DNA of 64,000 nt from NCBI GenBank assembly GCA_963804595.1, contig CAWDQZ010000009.1, positions 248,001-312,000 of the forward strand. Reading direction: 5' to 3'. The notes under the pieces were generated by a model that was not told where the DNA came from, made no database searches, and saw nothing but the letters and a program-made list of their open reading frames with translations. Both the position numbers and the translations under genes were made by a program. How positions within the stretch are numbered: the stretch's first letter is position 1; every line of letters starts with the position of its first letter. Positions 1 to 8,676 of the stretch are shown here, piece by piece. The DNA comes from DASUPK01 sp963804595. GTDB lineage: Bacteria > Actinomycetota > Thermoleophilia > Solirubrobacterales > 70-9.

Positions 1-289
1 CTGTGACGCCGCTCAGGTCCGCATGCGTGTTCAGCGAGCCGTCGGCCTCCCTGCGGAGCAGCTGCTGCCCGGCGGTGATCAGCATCCGCCCGTCGGGCAG
101 CCAATCGATCGAGAAGGGGAAGGCGTCGACCTCCGCCATCACCTCCAGCCCGCCGTGCCGATCGACGGCGATCACCTGGTGGGCGATCCAATCCGAGAAC
201 CAGAGCCGCCCGTCGTGCCAGCGTGGGGACTCGGGAAACGCGATCCCCTCGACCAGGACCTCAGACGCGGACGCGGACGTCTCTGCCAT
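1..289 (-). CDS. SMP-30/gluconolactonase-like protein, 5' part (runs off window)
   Basis: The minus-strand frame starts at ATG 289 and stays open to the window edge, giving about 96 N-terminal residues. They read LVEGIAFPESPRWHDGRLWF, then a Trp-rich first blade ending IAVDRHGG, then IDWLPDGRMLITAG. This is the usual start of the SMP-30/gluconolaconase/LRE six-bladed propeller, whose Glu in the FPESPRW motif binds the catalytic metal. The family hydrolyses lactones, but substrates vary and cannot be told here. It begins 4 bases after the stop of the AHSA1 gene and so looks like the third gene of the ArsR operon. The C-terminal three quarters are outside the window. Confidence 0.85.
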   Translation of the reverse strand, partial: MAETSASASEVLVEGIAFPESPRWHDGRLWFSDWIAHQVIAVDRHGGLEVMAEVDAFPFSIDWLPDGRMLITAGQQLLRREADGSLNTHADLSGVT

Positions 290-293
290 CTCG

Positions 294-803
294 TCAGGAT
301 TCCCGGCCCGCGCCCGAGTAGCGGAGGGAGCCGGGGGTGGTGAGGTCCTCGCCCGTCTCCAGGAGCGTCTTGAGCCCGGAGAGGATCTGTGGCCAGCCAC
401 CGTAGAGCTCGCCGTTCGCACCGGGCTGGAGCTGGTCGTGGATGACCGTCAGCCGGCACGAGTCGTCGCCGACCGGCTCGATCTCCCAGGTCACCCGCGA
501 AGCGCCGGCGCCCCTCACGTCATCGCTCCAGAGGGCGGTGAAGGTCTGCACGAGACGCCGGGGCGGATCTACGTCCACGTTCTCTCCCTCGGCGATGTCG
601 ATGACGCCGGGCACCGACGACGTGTAGGTGGAGCCCTGCGACCAGTCGGATTCGGTGCCGACGCCGAAGCTGTATCTCGCCCTCATCTCACCGTCGGTGA
701 TCGCCTCCCAGAGCCGCTCGGGCGTCGTCTTGATGTAGATCTCGAAGACGGCGGCGGTGTCATCGGGATGCAGCGTGATCCCGGCCTCGGGGTACTTCTC
801 CAT
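294..803 (-). CDS. SRPBCC/AHSA1-family protein
   Basis: A 169-residue protein of the START-like SRPBCC superfamily, AHSA1 (Hsp90 ATPase activator homologue 1-like) branch. The N-terminal strand FEIYIKTTPERLWEAITDGE and the late helix LSGLKTLLETGEDL are characteristic, and the cavity strand VTWEIEPVGDDSCRLTVIHD lies between them. Such proteins paired with an ArsR regulator are common in Actinobacteria, but the ligand is usually unknown. The start at 803 is set by a strong AGGAGG ribosome site 7 bases upstream. This makes the gene overlap the end of the ArsR gene by 44 bases, so translation of the two is probably coupled. Confidence 0.9.
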   Translation of the reverse strand: MEKYPEAGITLHPDDTAAVFEIYIKTTPERLWEAITDGEMRARYSFGVGTESDWSQGSTYTSSVPGVIDIAEGENVDVDPPRRLVQTFTALWSDDVRGAGASRVTWEIEPVGDDSCRLTVIHDQLQPGANGELYGGWPQILSGLKTLLETGEDLTTPGSLRYSGAGRES

Positions 804-1122
804 GCTGTTCCTCCTCTAGTTCTCTTTTGATTCCGCTGAGCGTGGCCGCCAGCGGCTCGGCGTACTTGCTCACCCAGCGGTCGTGGATGAGTCGGATCGG
901 GACGGGGTTGAGGAAGTGGAGCTTCTCGCGGCCTTTCCTGCGCGTCACCAGGAGGTTCGCCTCCTCGAGCACGCCGAGGTGCTTCATCACCCCGAAACGC
1001 GACATCGGCAGCTTGCCCGCCAGCTCGCTGAGCGTCTGGCCGTCCCTGCGGCGCAGCTCGTCGAGGAGCCTCCGCCTCGTCGGCGCGGCGAGCGCTCTGA
1101 AGACCACGTCTTCCTCGTCCAT
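760..1122 (-). CDS. ArsR/SmtB-family winged-helix repressor
   Basis: A 120-residue winged-helix protein: MDEEDVVFRALAAPTRRRLL begins helix 1, LSELAGKLPMSRFGVMKHLG is the recognition region, and LLVTRRKGREKLHFLNP is the wing. No Cys or His metal site is visible, so this belongs to the non-metal ArsR branch (SdpR-like) that often sits upstream of an AHSA1 gene. A perfect palindrome at 1137-1156, 15 bases before its start codon, is the probable autoregulatory operator. The divergent hydrolase at 1181 starts 25 bases beyond that palindrome and could share control. Confidence 0.93.
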   Translation of the reverse strand: MDEEDVVFRALAAPTRRRLLDELRRRDGQTLSELAGKLPMSRFGVMKHLGVLEEANLLVTRRKGREKLHFLNPVPIRLIHDRWVSKYAEPLAATLSGIKRELEEEQHGEVPRGRDHAASR

Positions 1123-1136
1123 CGTCGGTCGAGTAT

Positions 1137-1156
1137 ATGTGACTGTTTAGTCACAT
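1137..1156. promoter_or_regulatory. Operator palindrome between ArsR operon and hydrolase
   Basis: ATGTGACT-GTTT-AGTCACAT is a perfect inverted repeat with 8-base arms and a 4-base spacer. It lies between the ArsR start (1122, minus) and the GTG start at 1181 (plus). The size and position fit a dimeric ArsR operator; the assignment to this regulator is inference. Confidence 0.72.
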
Positions 1157-1180
1157 GTCAAACCGGCAGAATGCTGGCGC

Positions 1181-1891
1181 GTGAGCCTCGACGTCGAGCG
1201 GATCACCGCGCACAACCCGAGCCCGATGACGCTGGAGGGCACCAATACCTACATCGTCGGGCGGGACCCGGCGGTGGTGATCGACCCGGGCCCCGACGAG
1301 GCCGAGCACATCGAGGCGGTCCGCCGGGCGGCCGAAGAGCGGGGCGGGATCGGAGCCGTCCTGCTGACTCATGGTCACGGCGACCACAGCGACGGGGTCG
1401 GAAGGCTCGGCATCGAGCCGCCTCATCTCGAGGACGGGGAGACGATCGCGGGACTGACCGCGATCGCAACCCCCGGCCACGCGGCCGATCACTTCTGCTT
1501 CCTGGTCGACCGAGCCTGCTTCACCGGCGATCTGATCCTCGGCGCGGGATCCACGATCGTCGGCCCTCGCGAGATGGGCGGCTCCCTCCGCGACTACATG
1601 GACTCGCTCCGGCGGCTGCAGGCACTCGACCTCACGGTGCTCTATCCCGGGCACGGCCCCGAGGTCCACGATCCCGAGGCCAAGATCGCCGAGTACATCG
1701 CCCACCGCCAGGAGCGCGAGGACCGGCTGGTGGCTGCCATCGAGCGCGGCGAGCGCTCGCGCGCCGCGTTGCTCGCCGAGGTGTGGGACGACGTCCCGGA
1801 GCAGCTGAGAGGGGCCGCGGCGATCGCGATGCAGGCGCACCTGGAGAAGCTCGAGGACGAGGGGCGCCTCCCGTCCGATCTCCGGGACTGA
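1181..1891 (+). CDS. Metallo-beta-lactamase-fold hydrolase (LACTB2/glyoxalase II-like)
   Basis: A 236-residue MBL-fold hydrolase. The metal-binding HxHxDH motif is HGHGDHSDG (residues about 64-72), followed by TPGHAADHFCF, FTGDLILG and YPGHGPEV, which supply the remaining His/Asp ligands. The start NPSPMTLEGTNTYIVG and the C-terminal helical domain, ending near VPEQLRGAAAIAMQAHLEKLEDEGR, match the LACTB2-like branch, which includes RNA- and thioester-active hydrolases. The substrate is not predictable. The start is GTG at 1181, with a possible -10 CAGAAT ending 8 bases upstream. Confidence 0.9.
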   Translation: MSLDVERITAHNPSPMTLEGTNTYIVGRDPAVVIDPGPDEAEHIEAVRRAAEERGGIGAVLLTHGHGDHSDGVGRLGIEPPHLEDGETIAGLTAIATPGHAADHFCFLVDRACFTGDLILGAGSTIVGPREMGGSLRDYMDSLRRLQALDLTVLYPGHGPEVHDPEAKIAEYIAHRQEREDRLVAAIERGERSRAALLAEVWDDVPEQLRGAAAIAMQAHLEKLEDEGRLPSDLRD

Positions 1892-1923
1892 CCCCGGGGC
1901 GGCGCCCCTGGTATGACACTCGG

Positions 1924-4317
1924 ATGGGTATGGAACTAGGCCGGCTGGCGCGGACCGGCGCCAAGGGCATGGGGATAGGGACCGCGCTCTTCGGCGGGAC
2001 CGCGGCGGGACTCTGGTGGCAGCTCTTCCGTCGCCCCCTCCCCAGGATCTCGGGCGAGCTCAGCGTCCGGGGCGTCGAGGGCCGGATCGAGATCGTCCGT
2101 GATCGTTGGGGGATGCCGACCGTGCGGGCGCGGACGCCGGCTGACCTCTGGTACGGGCAGGGCTTCTGTCACGGCCAGGACCGGCTCTGGCAGTGCGAGG
2201 TCAACCGCCGCGTGACCTCCGGCCGGATCAGCGAGATCGCCGGACAGGCCGGGTTGCCGGCCGACAGGCTGATGCGGACCCTGGGCCTCCGCCGCGTCGC
2301 GCTCCGTGAGGAGAGCGAGCTCGAGCCGGATCTCCGCCGGCTGCTCGACGCCTACTGCGCCGGGCTCAACGAGGCGGCGCGGATCGCCTCGGCGCCTCCA
2401 GCCGAATTCCAGCTCCTGCGCCTGAAGTTCGAGCCCTGGCGGCCTGCGGACATGCTGGCCGGCGGCAAGCTGCTCTCGTTCGGGCTGTCGACGAATTGGG
2501 AGCGAGAGCTGCTCCGCGCCGACCTAGTCCGCGAGTTGGGCGAGGAACGCGCCGCGAAGATCGATCCCACCTACCCGAAGGGCAACCCCATCGTGCTCCA
2601 TCCCGGACAGGGATTCGATGGCGACGGACTGCGGTTGGCGGAGCAGATCGGCCGGGTCCGCGAGCAGATCGGACTGGCGACGGCGGCGAGCGGGTCCAAC
2701 AACTGGGCGGTGACGCCGGCGCGCTCGGCGACCGGCGGCGCACTGCTTGCCGGCGATCCGCACCTGCCCAGCGGGATGCCGGGCGTCTGGTACGAGGTGG
2801 GGCTGGAGCAGGGCGACCGGTTCTGCCGCGGGGCCTCGATCCCAGGTCTGCCGGGCATCTCCCTCGGCCAGAACAACGACGTCGCCTTCGCCTTCACCAA
2901 TGTGATGGCGGACGTGGAGGACCTCTTCGTCGAGCGGATCGAGGACGAGAGCTATGAGTTCGAGGGCGAGCGCCGGCCGCTCGAGATCATCGAGGAGGTG
3001 ATCGCGGTCCGGGGGCAGGACCAGTCAGAGCGCCATGAGGTTCGCCTGACCCATCACGGGCCGATCGTGAACGGAGCGCTAGGTGCGGACGACCAGCAGC
3101 CGCTCGCTCTGCGCTGGGCGGGGATCGACGAGCCCGCGATATCCCGAGCTTTCCTCGATGTGCTCGAGCCCCGCACCGGCCCGGAGCTCGTCGAGCTCCT
3201 GCGCGACCTGGCCATGCCGGTGTCGAACCTCGTCTGGGCCGATCGGCAAGGCTCGATCGGCTACAAGATGGTCGGTCGCATCCCGATCCGGAAGGGCGAC
3301 TGCCCGGACCTCCCGAAGCCCGGCTGGACGGGCGAGTTCGAATGGGAGGGCTGGATCCCGTACGACGAGCTGCCCGAGCTGGTCGATCCCGACGAGGGCC
3401 AGATCGTCACGGCCAACAACCGGGTCGTCGACTCCTCCTATCCACACCACATCACCAGCGACTGGCTGGACGGCTACCGCGCCGCGCGGATCGAGCAGCT
3501 GCTCGGCGAGCGAGAGGAGCATGATCTCGACGACTTCCGTCGCATGCAGACCGACCTCTACTCGATCCCCGGGGACGAGGTGGTTCACCGGCTCGCCCGC
3601 CTGGCGCCGACGAGCCAGCGGGAGGTTCGCGCGATCGAGCGGCTGAAGAGCTGGGACCGGACGCTCGGCCCCCGGACCGTCGCGGGAACGATCTACCAGG
3701 CCTTCCTGCTCCGGCTGGCCCGGGAGTTCACGCGCGCGGCGATCGGCGATCGTGACCTCGCCGAGCGCTATCTCGATCGAGCCGACAACGGCTTCATCGC
3801 TCACGTCACCTCGCCGTGGCGCTGGCACTCACACCTGCTCGAGCTCTGGGATGAGGCGGATGAGGAGCTGATCGGCGGCTCCTGGGACGAGCTCGCACTG
3901 GAGGCGCTCCGGGGCGCCCTCGACGACCTCGAGGAGCGCTTCGGCCCCGACCCGGAGGGGTGGCGCTGGGGAACCGTGCATGCGCTCGAGTTCCCCCACC
4001 CGCTCGGAGCGCGACACCCTGTTGCCGACTGGGTCTTCAACCGCACCCTCCACCCTGGCGGCGCCCAGGAGACGGTCGCACAGATCGCCTACAACCCGAA
4101 TGATCCCTTCCACGCGATCTGGGCGCCCAGCTGGCGGATGGTCGCTGACCCCTCTGCGCCCGACCGCTCCCAGTGGCAGGCGTTCACGGGCCAGTCCGGC
4201 CACGCCTGGAGCGTCCACTACGACGACCTCCAGCCGCGCTGGGAGGTGGGAGCGATGCAGCCGATGGCCGGGGAGGGCCCCTTCGAGACCCTGGTGCTCA
4301 TGCCCGCCGGCGCCTGA
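1924..4317 (+). CDS. Penicillin acylase-family N-terminal-nucleophile amidase
   Basis: A 797-residue penicillin acylase family protein (penicillin/cephalosporin/acyl-homoserine-lactone amidases). Residues about 15-33 form one hydrophobic segment, so it is probably exported or membrane-anchored. The alpha-chain motif VEIVRDRWGMPTVRARTPAD-like region (residues about 53-70) leads to YGQGFCHGQDRLWQ. Ser258 in GSNNWAV is the expected autocatalytic cleavage site and nucleophile that starts the beta chain, followed by LLAGDPHLP and the late VTANNRVV motif supplying Asn. The reading frame is open far upstream, but similarity and composition begin at ATG 1924. Its stop overlaps the ATG of the PPOX gene (TGATG). 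Natural substrate unknown. Confidence 0.9.
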   Translation: MGMELGRLARTGAKGMGIGTALFGGTAAGLWWQLFRRPLPRISGELSVRGVEGRIEIVRDRWGMPTVRARTPADLWYGQGFCHGQDRLWQCEVNRRVTSGRISEIAGQAGLPADRLMRTLGLRRVALREESELEPDLRRLLDAYCAGLNEAARIASAPPAEFQLLRLKFEPWRPADMLAGGKLLSFGLSTNWERELLRADLVRELGEERAAKIDPTYPKGNPIVLHPGQGFDGDGLRLAEQIGRVREQIGLATAASGSNNWAVTPARSATGGALLAGDPHLPSGMPGVWYEVGLEQGDRFCRGASIPGLPGISLGQNNDVAFAFTNVMADVEDLFVERIEDESYEFEGERRPLEIIEEVIAVRGQDQSERHEVRLTHHGPIVNGALGADDQQPLALRWAGIDEPAISRAFLDVLEPRTGPELVELLRDLAMPVSNLVWADRQGSIGYKMVGRIPIRKGDCPDLPKPGWTGEFEWEGWIPYDELPELVDPDEGQIVTANNRVVDSSYPHHITSDWLDGYRAARIEQLLGEREEHDLDDFRRMQTDLYSIPGDEVVHRLARLAPTSQREVRAIERLKSWDRTLGPRTVAGTIYQAFLLRLAREFTRAAIGDRDLAERYLDRADNGFIAHVTSPWRWHSHLLELWDEADEELIGGSWDELALEALRGALDDLEERFGPDPEGWRWGTVHALEFPHPLGARHPVADWVFNRTLHPGGAQETVAQIAYNPNDPFHAIWAPSWRMVADPSAPDRSQWQAFTGQSGHAWSVHYDDLQPRWEVGAMQPMAGEGPFETLVLMPAGA

Positions 4318-4787
4318 TGCCCTCCCGACGGGACCAGATCAAGCTCAGCGAGGAGCAGCAGCGCGAGCTGGTCGACAGCGAGCGGATCGCGGTGATCTCC
4401 TCCCTCGGGCCCCGTGGCTGGCCGCACGTGATGCCGCTCTGGTACGTCCCACGGGACGGCGAGATCTGGATCTGGACCTACGCCAAGTCCCAGAAGGTGA
4501 AGAACCTGGAGCGCGACCCGCGGGCGACTCTGCTGATCGAGACTGGGGTGGAGTACGGCGAGCTGCGCGGAGTGCAGATCGAGGCCGAGGCGGAGATCAT
4601 CCGCGACCTCGACCGGATCGTCGACTACGCCAAGGAGATGACGGTCCGCTACAGCGCGGGAATCCAGTCGGTGGAGGGCGATGCGGAGGCCGCTCTGCGA
4701 GAGCAGGCGCCGAAGCGCGTCGCCATCCACTTCCACCCGAAGCGGGTCGCCAGCTGGGACCACAGCAAGCTCGGCGGGATCTACTGA
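4317..4787 (+). CDS. PPOX-class pyridoxamine 5'-phosphate oxidase-related flavoprotein
   Basis: A 156-residue split-barrel protein. The segment RIAVISSLGPRGWPHVMPLW is the family's first strands, IWIWTYAKSQKVKNLERDPR holds the Lys/Asn-Leu motif that contacts the cofactor phosphate, and IQIEAEAEIIRD-like strands follow. Such small proteins bind FMN or F420 (FDOR group) and reduce or bind varied substrates; which cofactor applies here is not visible. The start ATG overlaps the acylase stop by one base, so the two genes are co-transcribed. Confidence 0.85.
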   Translation: MPSRRDQIKLSEEQQRELVDSERIAVISSLGPRGWPHVMPLWYVPRDGEIWIWTYAKSQKVKNLERDPRATLLIETGVEYGELRGVQIEAEAEIIRDLDRIVDYAKEMTVRYSAGIQSVEGDAEAALREQAPKRVAIHFHPKRVASWDHSKLGGIY

Positions 4788-4996
4788 TTACTGGGCGGTT
4801 TCACGCAGAAGCCCCCAATTTCGAGGACCTTGGTCGGCTTTGGTGGCAGAATCCCGGCCGCTCCACGGACGGATTCCAACTCGAGGGGAACAAATGCGAA
4901 GGATCGCCGTGCGGCTCGTGCACGCTCGCTTCGCCGGTCGGGCTGCGTCCTTGCGCTGCTTGGTTCTCGCGCCTTAGAAGCTAGCCTGCGCCCGAC

Positions 4997-6073
4997 ATGG
5001 AAGCGCTGAAGGGTTTGATCCTCTCGGGGGGTGCCGGGACGCGTCTGCGGCCGATCACCCACACCTCCGCCAAGCAGCTGGTGCCGGTCGCGAACAAGCC
5101 CGTTCTCTTCTACGGGATCGAAGCGCTGGTCGAGGCCGGGATCACCGACCTCGGCGTGATCATCGCCCCGGAGACCGGTGGCGAGATCAGGCAGGCCGCG
5201 GGCGACGGCTCGGATTTCGGGGCGCGGATCACCTACATCGAGCAGGAGGCGCCACTCGGCCTCGCCCACGCCCTGCTGACGGCCGAGGAATACCTCGGGC
5301 AGAGCCCGTTCGTGATGTACCTGGGTGACAACCTGCTCCGCGACGGGATCACCGACCTGGTCGAGGTCTTCCGCGGCTCAGAGCCCGACGCCCTGATACT
5401 GCTCACTCGGGTCGACGATCCCTCCTCCTACGGGGTCGCCGAGCTGAATGGAGATCGCGTCGTGCGCCTGGTCGAGAAGCCGAAGGACCCGCCCAGCGAT
5501 CTGGCGCTGGTCGGCGTCTACATGTTCACGCCTGCGATCTTCGACGCCGCGCATTCGATCAAGCCGTCAGGCCGCGGCGAGCTCGAGATCACTGACGCGA
5601 TCGACACACTGATCGGCAGGGACCTGCGGGTCGAATCACACATCGTCAAGGGCTGGTGGAAGGACACCGGGAGGCTCGAGGACATGCTCGAGGCGAACCG
5701 CCTGGTGTTGGAGGACATCCAGCCGCGAATCGAGGGCGAGCTGGACTCCGAGTCCCGCGTCGAGGGCCGGGTAGCGATCGAGGAGGGGGCGAAGCTCGAG
5801 CGGACCGTCGTCCGCGGCCCCGCGATCATCGGCGCCGGTGCACGGCTTACCAACGCCTATGTCGGTCCCTACACGGCGATCGACCGGGACGTGGTCATCA
5901 TCGGCTCTGAGATCGAGCACTCGATCGTGTTGGCGGGGTCGAGCATCCGGAACCTGCACGCGCGGATGGAGGCGAGCCTGCTCGGCAAGAACGTCAGCCT
6001 GAGTCGCAGCGAGGGGATGCCGAAGACTCTGCGGTTCTTGGTGGGCGACAACGCGGACATCTCGATCCCATGA
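4997..6073 (+). CDS. rmlA: Glucose-1-phosphate thymidylyltransferase, long form
   Basis: Makes dTDP-glucose from glucose-1-phosphate and dTTP, the first step of dTDP-L-rhamnose synthesis. The nucleotidyltransferase signature LILSGGAGTRLRPIT is at residues 7-21, followed by KQLVPVANKP and the metal-binding MYLGDNLL. After about residue 240 comes a left-handed beta-helix tail with hexapeptide-like repeats (VEGRVAIEEGAKLERTVVRG). At 358 residues it is the long RmlA type rather than the 290-residue enterobacterial form. A -10-like TAGCCT (4982-4987) ends 9 bases before the ATG, so transcription may start almost at the codon. First gene of a four-gene operon with overlapping stops and starts. Confidence 0.95.
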   Translation: MEALKGLILSGGAGTRLRPITHTSAKQLVPVANKPVLFYGIEALVEAGITDLGVIIAPETGGEIRQAAGDGSDFGARITYIEQEAPLGLAHALLTAEEYLGQSPFVMYLGDNLLRDGITDLVEVFRGSEPDALILLTRVDDPSSYGVAELNGDRVVRLVEKPKDPPSDLALVGVYMFTPAIFDAAHSIKPSGRGELEITDAIDTLIGRDLRVESHIVKGWWKDTGRLEDMLEANRLVLEDIQPRIEGELDSESRVEGRVAIEEGAKLERTVVRGPAIIGAGARLTNAYVGPYTAIDRDVVIIGSEIEHSIVLAGSSIRNLHARMEASLLGKNVSLSRSEGMPKTLRFLVGDNADISIP

Positions 6074-7065
6074 GGGTCGTGATCACGGGAGCCAACGGGA
6101 TGCTGGGTCACGACGTCGTTCGCGTCGCCGAGGACATGCGACACCAGGTGATCGCCCTCGGGCACGAAGACCTGGACGTCACCGACCCCGCCAGAGTGGA
6201 GCGGCTGATCACACGAGAGCGGCCCGGAGCGGTGATCAACTGCGCTGCCTGGACCAATGTCGACGGCGCCGAGGAGTCGGAGCAGGAGGCTTCGCTTGTC
6301 AACGCGCAGGGCGCCGGGTTCGTCGCCGACGCGGCGGCGAAGGTCTACGCCAAGGTCATCTACCCCTCGACCGACTATGTGTTCAACGGCGAGGGTGGCC
6401 CCTACGGCGAATCGGACGACCCTGACCCGATCAACGCCTACGGCCGAACGAAGCTCGCCGGCGAGCGCGCGACGGCGCTGGTCAACGGCCAGAGCTTCAT
6501 CGTCCGCACCTCCTGGCTGTTCGGCTCACACGGGGGCAATTTCGTGGAGACGATGTTGCGCCTGGGCCAGGGCGGCGGCCCGGTTGTGGTCGTCCACGAC
6601 CAGGTCGGCTGCCCCACCTACACGGGCCACCTCGCGGTGGGACTGCTCCGCCTGATGGAGAGCGCGGCGTACGGCATCCACCACATGGCCGGCGAGGGCA
6701 ACTGCTCCTGGTACGAGTTCGCGATGGAGATCTTTCGCCAGGCCGAGGTCGTGACGCGGGTGATGGCGTCGACCTCGGACATGATGGAGCGGCCGGCGAA
6801 GCGGCCGGCGAACTCGGTTCTGATCAGTCGCCGCTCCGCTCCGATCAAGTTGCCGCCCTGGCAGCGCGGGCTCTCCGACTATCTCGCCCGCCGCGAGCAG
6901 GAGCAGGACACCGCGCCGAGAAAGCGCTCGAGTGCCTCCAAGCGACAGCCGGTCCTCGACCACTGGCCCGAGCGGGTCCGCGAGGAGACCGAGTTCGAGA
7001 ACGGAGAGCTGGAGAGCGAAGGGCCCGAGCATGCCGGCGACGACGAAGGTCAGGACGCCGCGTGA
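6070..7065 (+). CDS. rmlD: dTDP-4-dehydrorhamnose reductase
   Basis: Reduces dTDP-4-keto-L-rhamnose to dTDP-L-rhamnose. The extended-SDR Rossmann motif GANGMLGHDV is at residues 7-16; YPSTDYVFNGEGGPYGE and the catalytic YGRTKLAGE (YxxxK) follow, as does the typical RTSWLFG. It overlaps rmlA by ATGA. The conserved fold ends near residue 285 (QRGLSDYLARRE). The remaining 45 or so residues are a charged tail, first basic (PRKRSSASKRQ) then strongly acidic, not seen in standard RmlD and of unknown role. Confidence 0.94.
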   Translation: MRVVITGANGMLGHDVVRVAEDMRHQVIALGHEDLDVTDPARVERLITRERPGAVINCAAWTNVDGAEESEQEASLVNAQGAGFVADAAAKVYAKVIYPSTDYVFNGEGGPYGESDDPDPINAYGRTKLAGERATALVNGQSFIVRTSWLFGSHGGNFVETMLRLGQGGGPVVVVHDQVGCPTYTGHLAVGLLRLMESAAYGIHHMAGEGNCSWYEFAMEIFRQAEVVTRVMASTSDMMERPAKRPANSVLISRRSAPIKLPPWQRGLSDYLARREQEQDTAPRKRSSASKRQPVLDHWPERVREETEFENGELESEGPEHAGDDEGQDAA

Positions 7066-8060
7066 GGCTGCTCGTCGCCGGTGGCGCCGGGTTCATCGGC
7101 TCGAACTACGTCCGGCATCGTCTCGAGACGCGCCCGGACGACGATGTGCGCGTGCTCGACAAGCTCACCTACGCCGGACGGCGGGAGAACCTCGAGGGGA
7201 TCGCGGAGGACCGGTGGGAGCTGGTTGAGGCCGACATCGCGGACCGCGAGGCGGTCGCCGGGGCGATCGAGGGCTGCCACGCCGTCGTCAACTTCGCCGC
7301 CGAGTCCCATGTGGACCGCTCGATAGAGGCCCCGGGCGAGTTCATCACCACGGACGTCTACGGCACCTACGTGCTGCTCGAGGCTTCCCGCGACGCCGGA
7401 GTCCGCCATCTGCAGGTCTCCACCGACGAGGTCTACGGCGACTTCGAGATGGGCTCGGCGACGGAGGAGTCGCCGATCAACCCCTCCTCCCCCTACTCGG
7501 CCTCCAAGGCCGGTGGCGACCTGCTGGTCTCGGCGTTCGCCCGTACCTACGGCTCCGAGGCACTGATCATCCGGGCCTCCAACAACTACGGCCCATGGCA
7601 GCATCCAGAGAAGCTGATCCCGCTCTGCGTCCTCAATGCCCTCGCCGGGGACCCGCTGCCGGTGTACGGCGACGGGATGCAGGTCCGCAACTGGCTCTAC
7701 GTGGAGGACTGCTGCGCCGCGGTCGACGCGGTCCTCGAGCGGGGTGAGCCGGGCGAGGTCTACAACGTCGGCGGGCCCGACGAGCTCCCGAACATCGAGG
7801 TGGTGAAGCGGATCCTCGCCCTCACCGACCGTGACGAGTCGCAGATCGATTACGTCACCGACCGGCCGGGCCATGACCGCCGCTATTCACTCTCTGCGGC
7901 ACGCCTCGAGGCCCTCGGCTGGAGCGCGGCCGTCTCATTCGACGAGGGCATCGAGCGGACTGTGAGCTGGTACCGCGAGAACCACTGGTGGTGGGAGCCG
8001 ATCCGCTCCGGCGAATACCGCGCCTACTACGAGCGCCAATACGGCAAGTCGCTGAAATGA
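7062..8060 (+). CDS. rmlB: dTDP-glucose 4,6-dehydratase
   Basis: Converts dTDP-glucose to dTDP-4-keto-6-deoxyglucose using bound NAD. The Rossmann motif is VAGGAGFIGSNYVRH (residues 5-19); FAAESHVDRSI, the STDEVYGDF catalytic Asp-Glu pair, SPYSASKAGGD with the YxxxK motif, and RASNNYGPWQHPEKLIP are all diagnostic of RmlB. It is 332 residues, the usual length. The GTG start overlaps the rmlD stop (GTGA). The gene order A-D-B-C differs from the textbook B-D-A-C order. Confidence 0.95.
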   Translation: MRLLVAGGAGFIGSNYVRHRLETRPDDDVRVLDKLTYAGRRENLEGIAEDRWELVEADIADREAVAGAIEGCHAVVNFAAESHVDRSIEAPGEFITTDVYGTYVLLEASRDAGVRHLQVSTDEVYGDFEMGSATEESPINPSSPYSASKAGGDLLVSAFARTYGSEALIIRASNNYGPWQHPEKLIPLCVLNALAGDPLPVYGDGMQVRNWLYVEDCCAAVDAVLERGEPGEVYNVGGPDELPNIEVVKRILALTDRDESQIDYVTDRPGHDRRYSLSAARLEALGWSAAVSFDEGIERTVSWYRENHWWWEPIRSGEYRAYYERQYGKSLK

Positions 8061-8614
8061 GCCTGCGGCGGCTGCCCACCGAGATCGACGGGGTCGTGCT
8101 GATCGAGCCGGACGTTCACGGCGACGAGCGCGGATTCCTGGTCGAGACCTTCCGGGCCGAGGCGATGAAGCTCGTCGGGATCGAGGTGAACTTCGTCCAG
8201 GAGAACCACAGCCGCTCCTCCGCCCGGGTCCTCCGGGGCCTCCACATGCAGAAGGGACAGGCGAAGCTCGTCCGCTGCGCGCGCGGCCGGATCTTCGACG
8301 TCGCCGTCGATCTGCGGCCTGACTCCCCCACTTACAGGCGCTGGGAGGGCTACGACCTGGACGACGTCGAGCACCGCCAGCTCTTCATACCCGAGGGGTT
8401 TGGGCATGGCTTCTGCGTGCTCTCCGACGAGGCCGACGTCATCTACCGGCTCTCGAGCTACTACGACCCCGAGCTCGAAAGCGGCATCGCCTGGGACGAC
8501 CCCGAGGTCGGGGTCAACTGGCCGATCTCGGACCCGGTCCTGTCCGATCGAGACCGGAACGCTCAGTCGTTGGCGGACCTGGCGGCTTCGGGTTCGGGCC
8601 TGGGGTCCGGTTAG
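8057..8614 (+). CDS. rmlC: dTDP-4-dehydrorhamnose 3,5-epimerase
   Basis: Epimerises C3 and C5 of dTDP-4-keto-6-deoxyglucose. The cupin core contains DERGFLVETF, FVQENHSRS, the catalytic His in VLRGLHMQKG, and IPEGFGHGFCVLSDEADVIY with the Tyr acid region. The ATG at 8057 overlaps the rmlB stop (ATGA); an upstream in-frame ATG lies deep inside rmlB and is rejected. The protein is 185 residues. It closes the rhamnose operon, which supplies L-rhamnose for cell-wall linkage or surface glycans. Confidence 0.95.
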   Translation: MSLRRLPTEIDGVVLIEPDVHGDERGFLVETFRAEAMKLVGIEVNFVQENHSRSSARVLRGLHMQKGQAKLVRCARGRIFDVAVDLRPDSPTYRRWEGYDLDDVEHRQLFIPEGFGHGFCVLSDEADVIYRLSSYYDPELESGIAWDDPEVGVNWPISDPVLSDRDRNAQSLADLAASGSGLGSG

Positions 8615-8676
8615 GGGAATCCCCAATGGACGATGCGGGCCTCGGCTGGCATCGTCGCGCCGATGAGTTTTCGCGC

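Noticed and set aside
883..1923. The penicillin acylase reading frame is open for 1 kb upstream of 1924
   Set aside because: The upstream part is Arg/Pro-rich shadow sequence antisense to ArsR and overlapping the hydrolase gene; family similarity starts at 1924.
4788..4996. Gap before rmlA checked for RNA genes or a small ORF
   Set aside because: No tRNA fold, riboswitch core or plausible coding frame; only the TAGCCT box next to rmlA.
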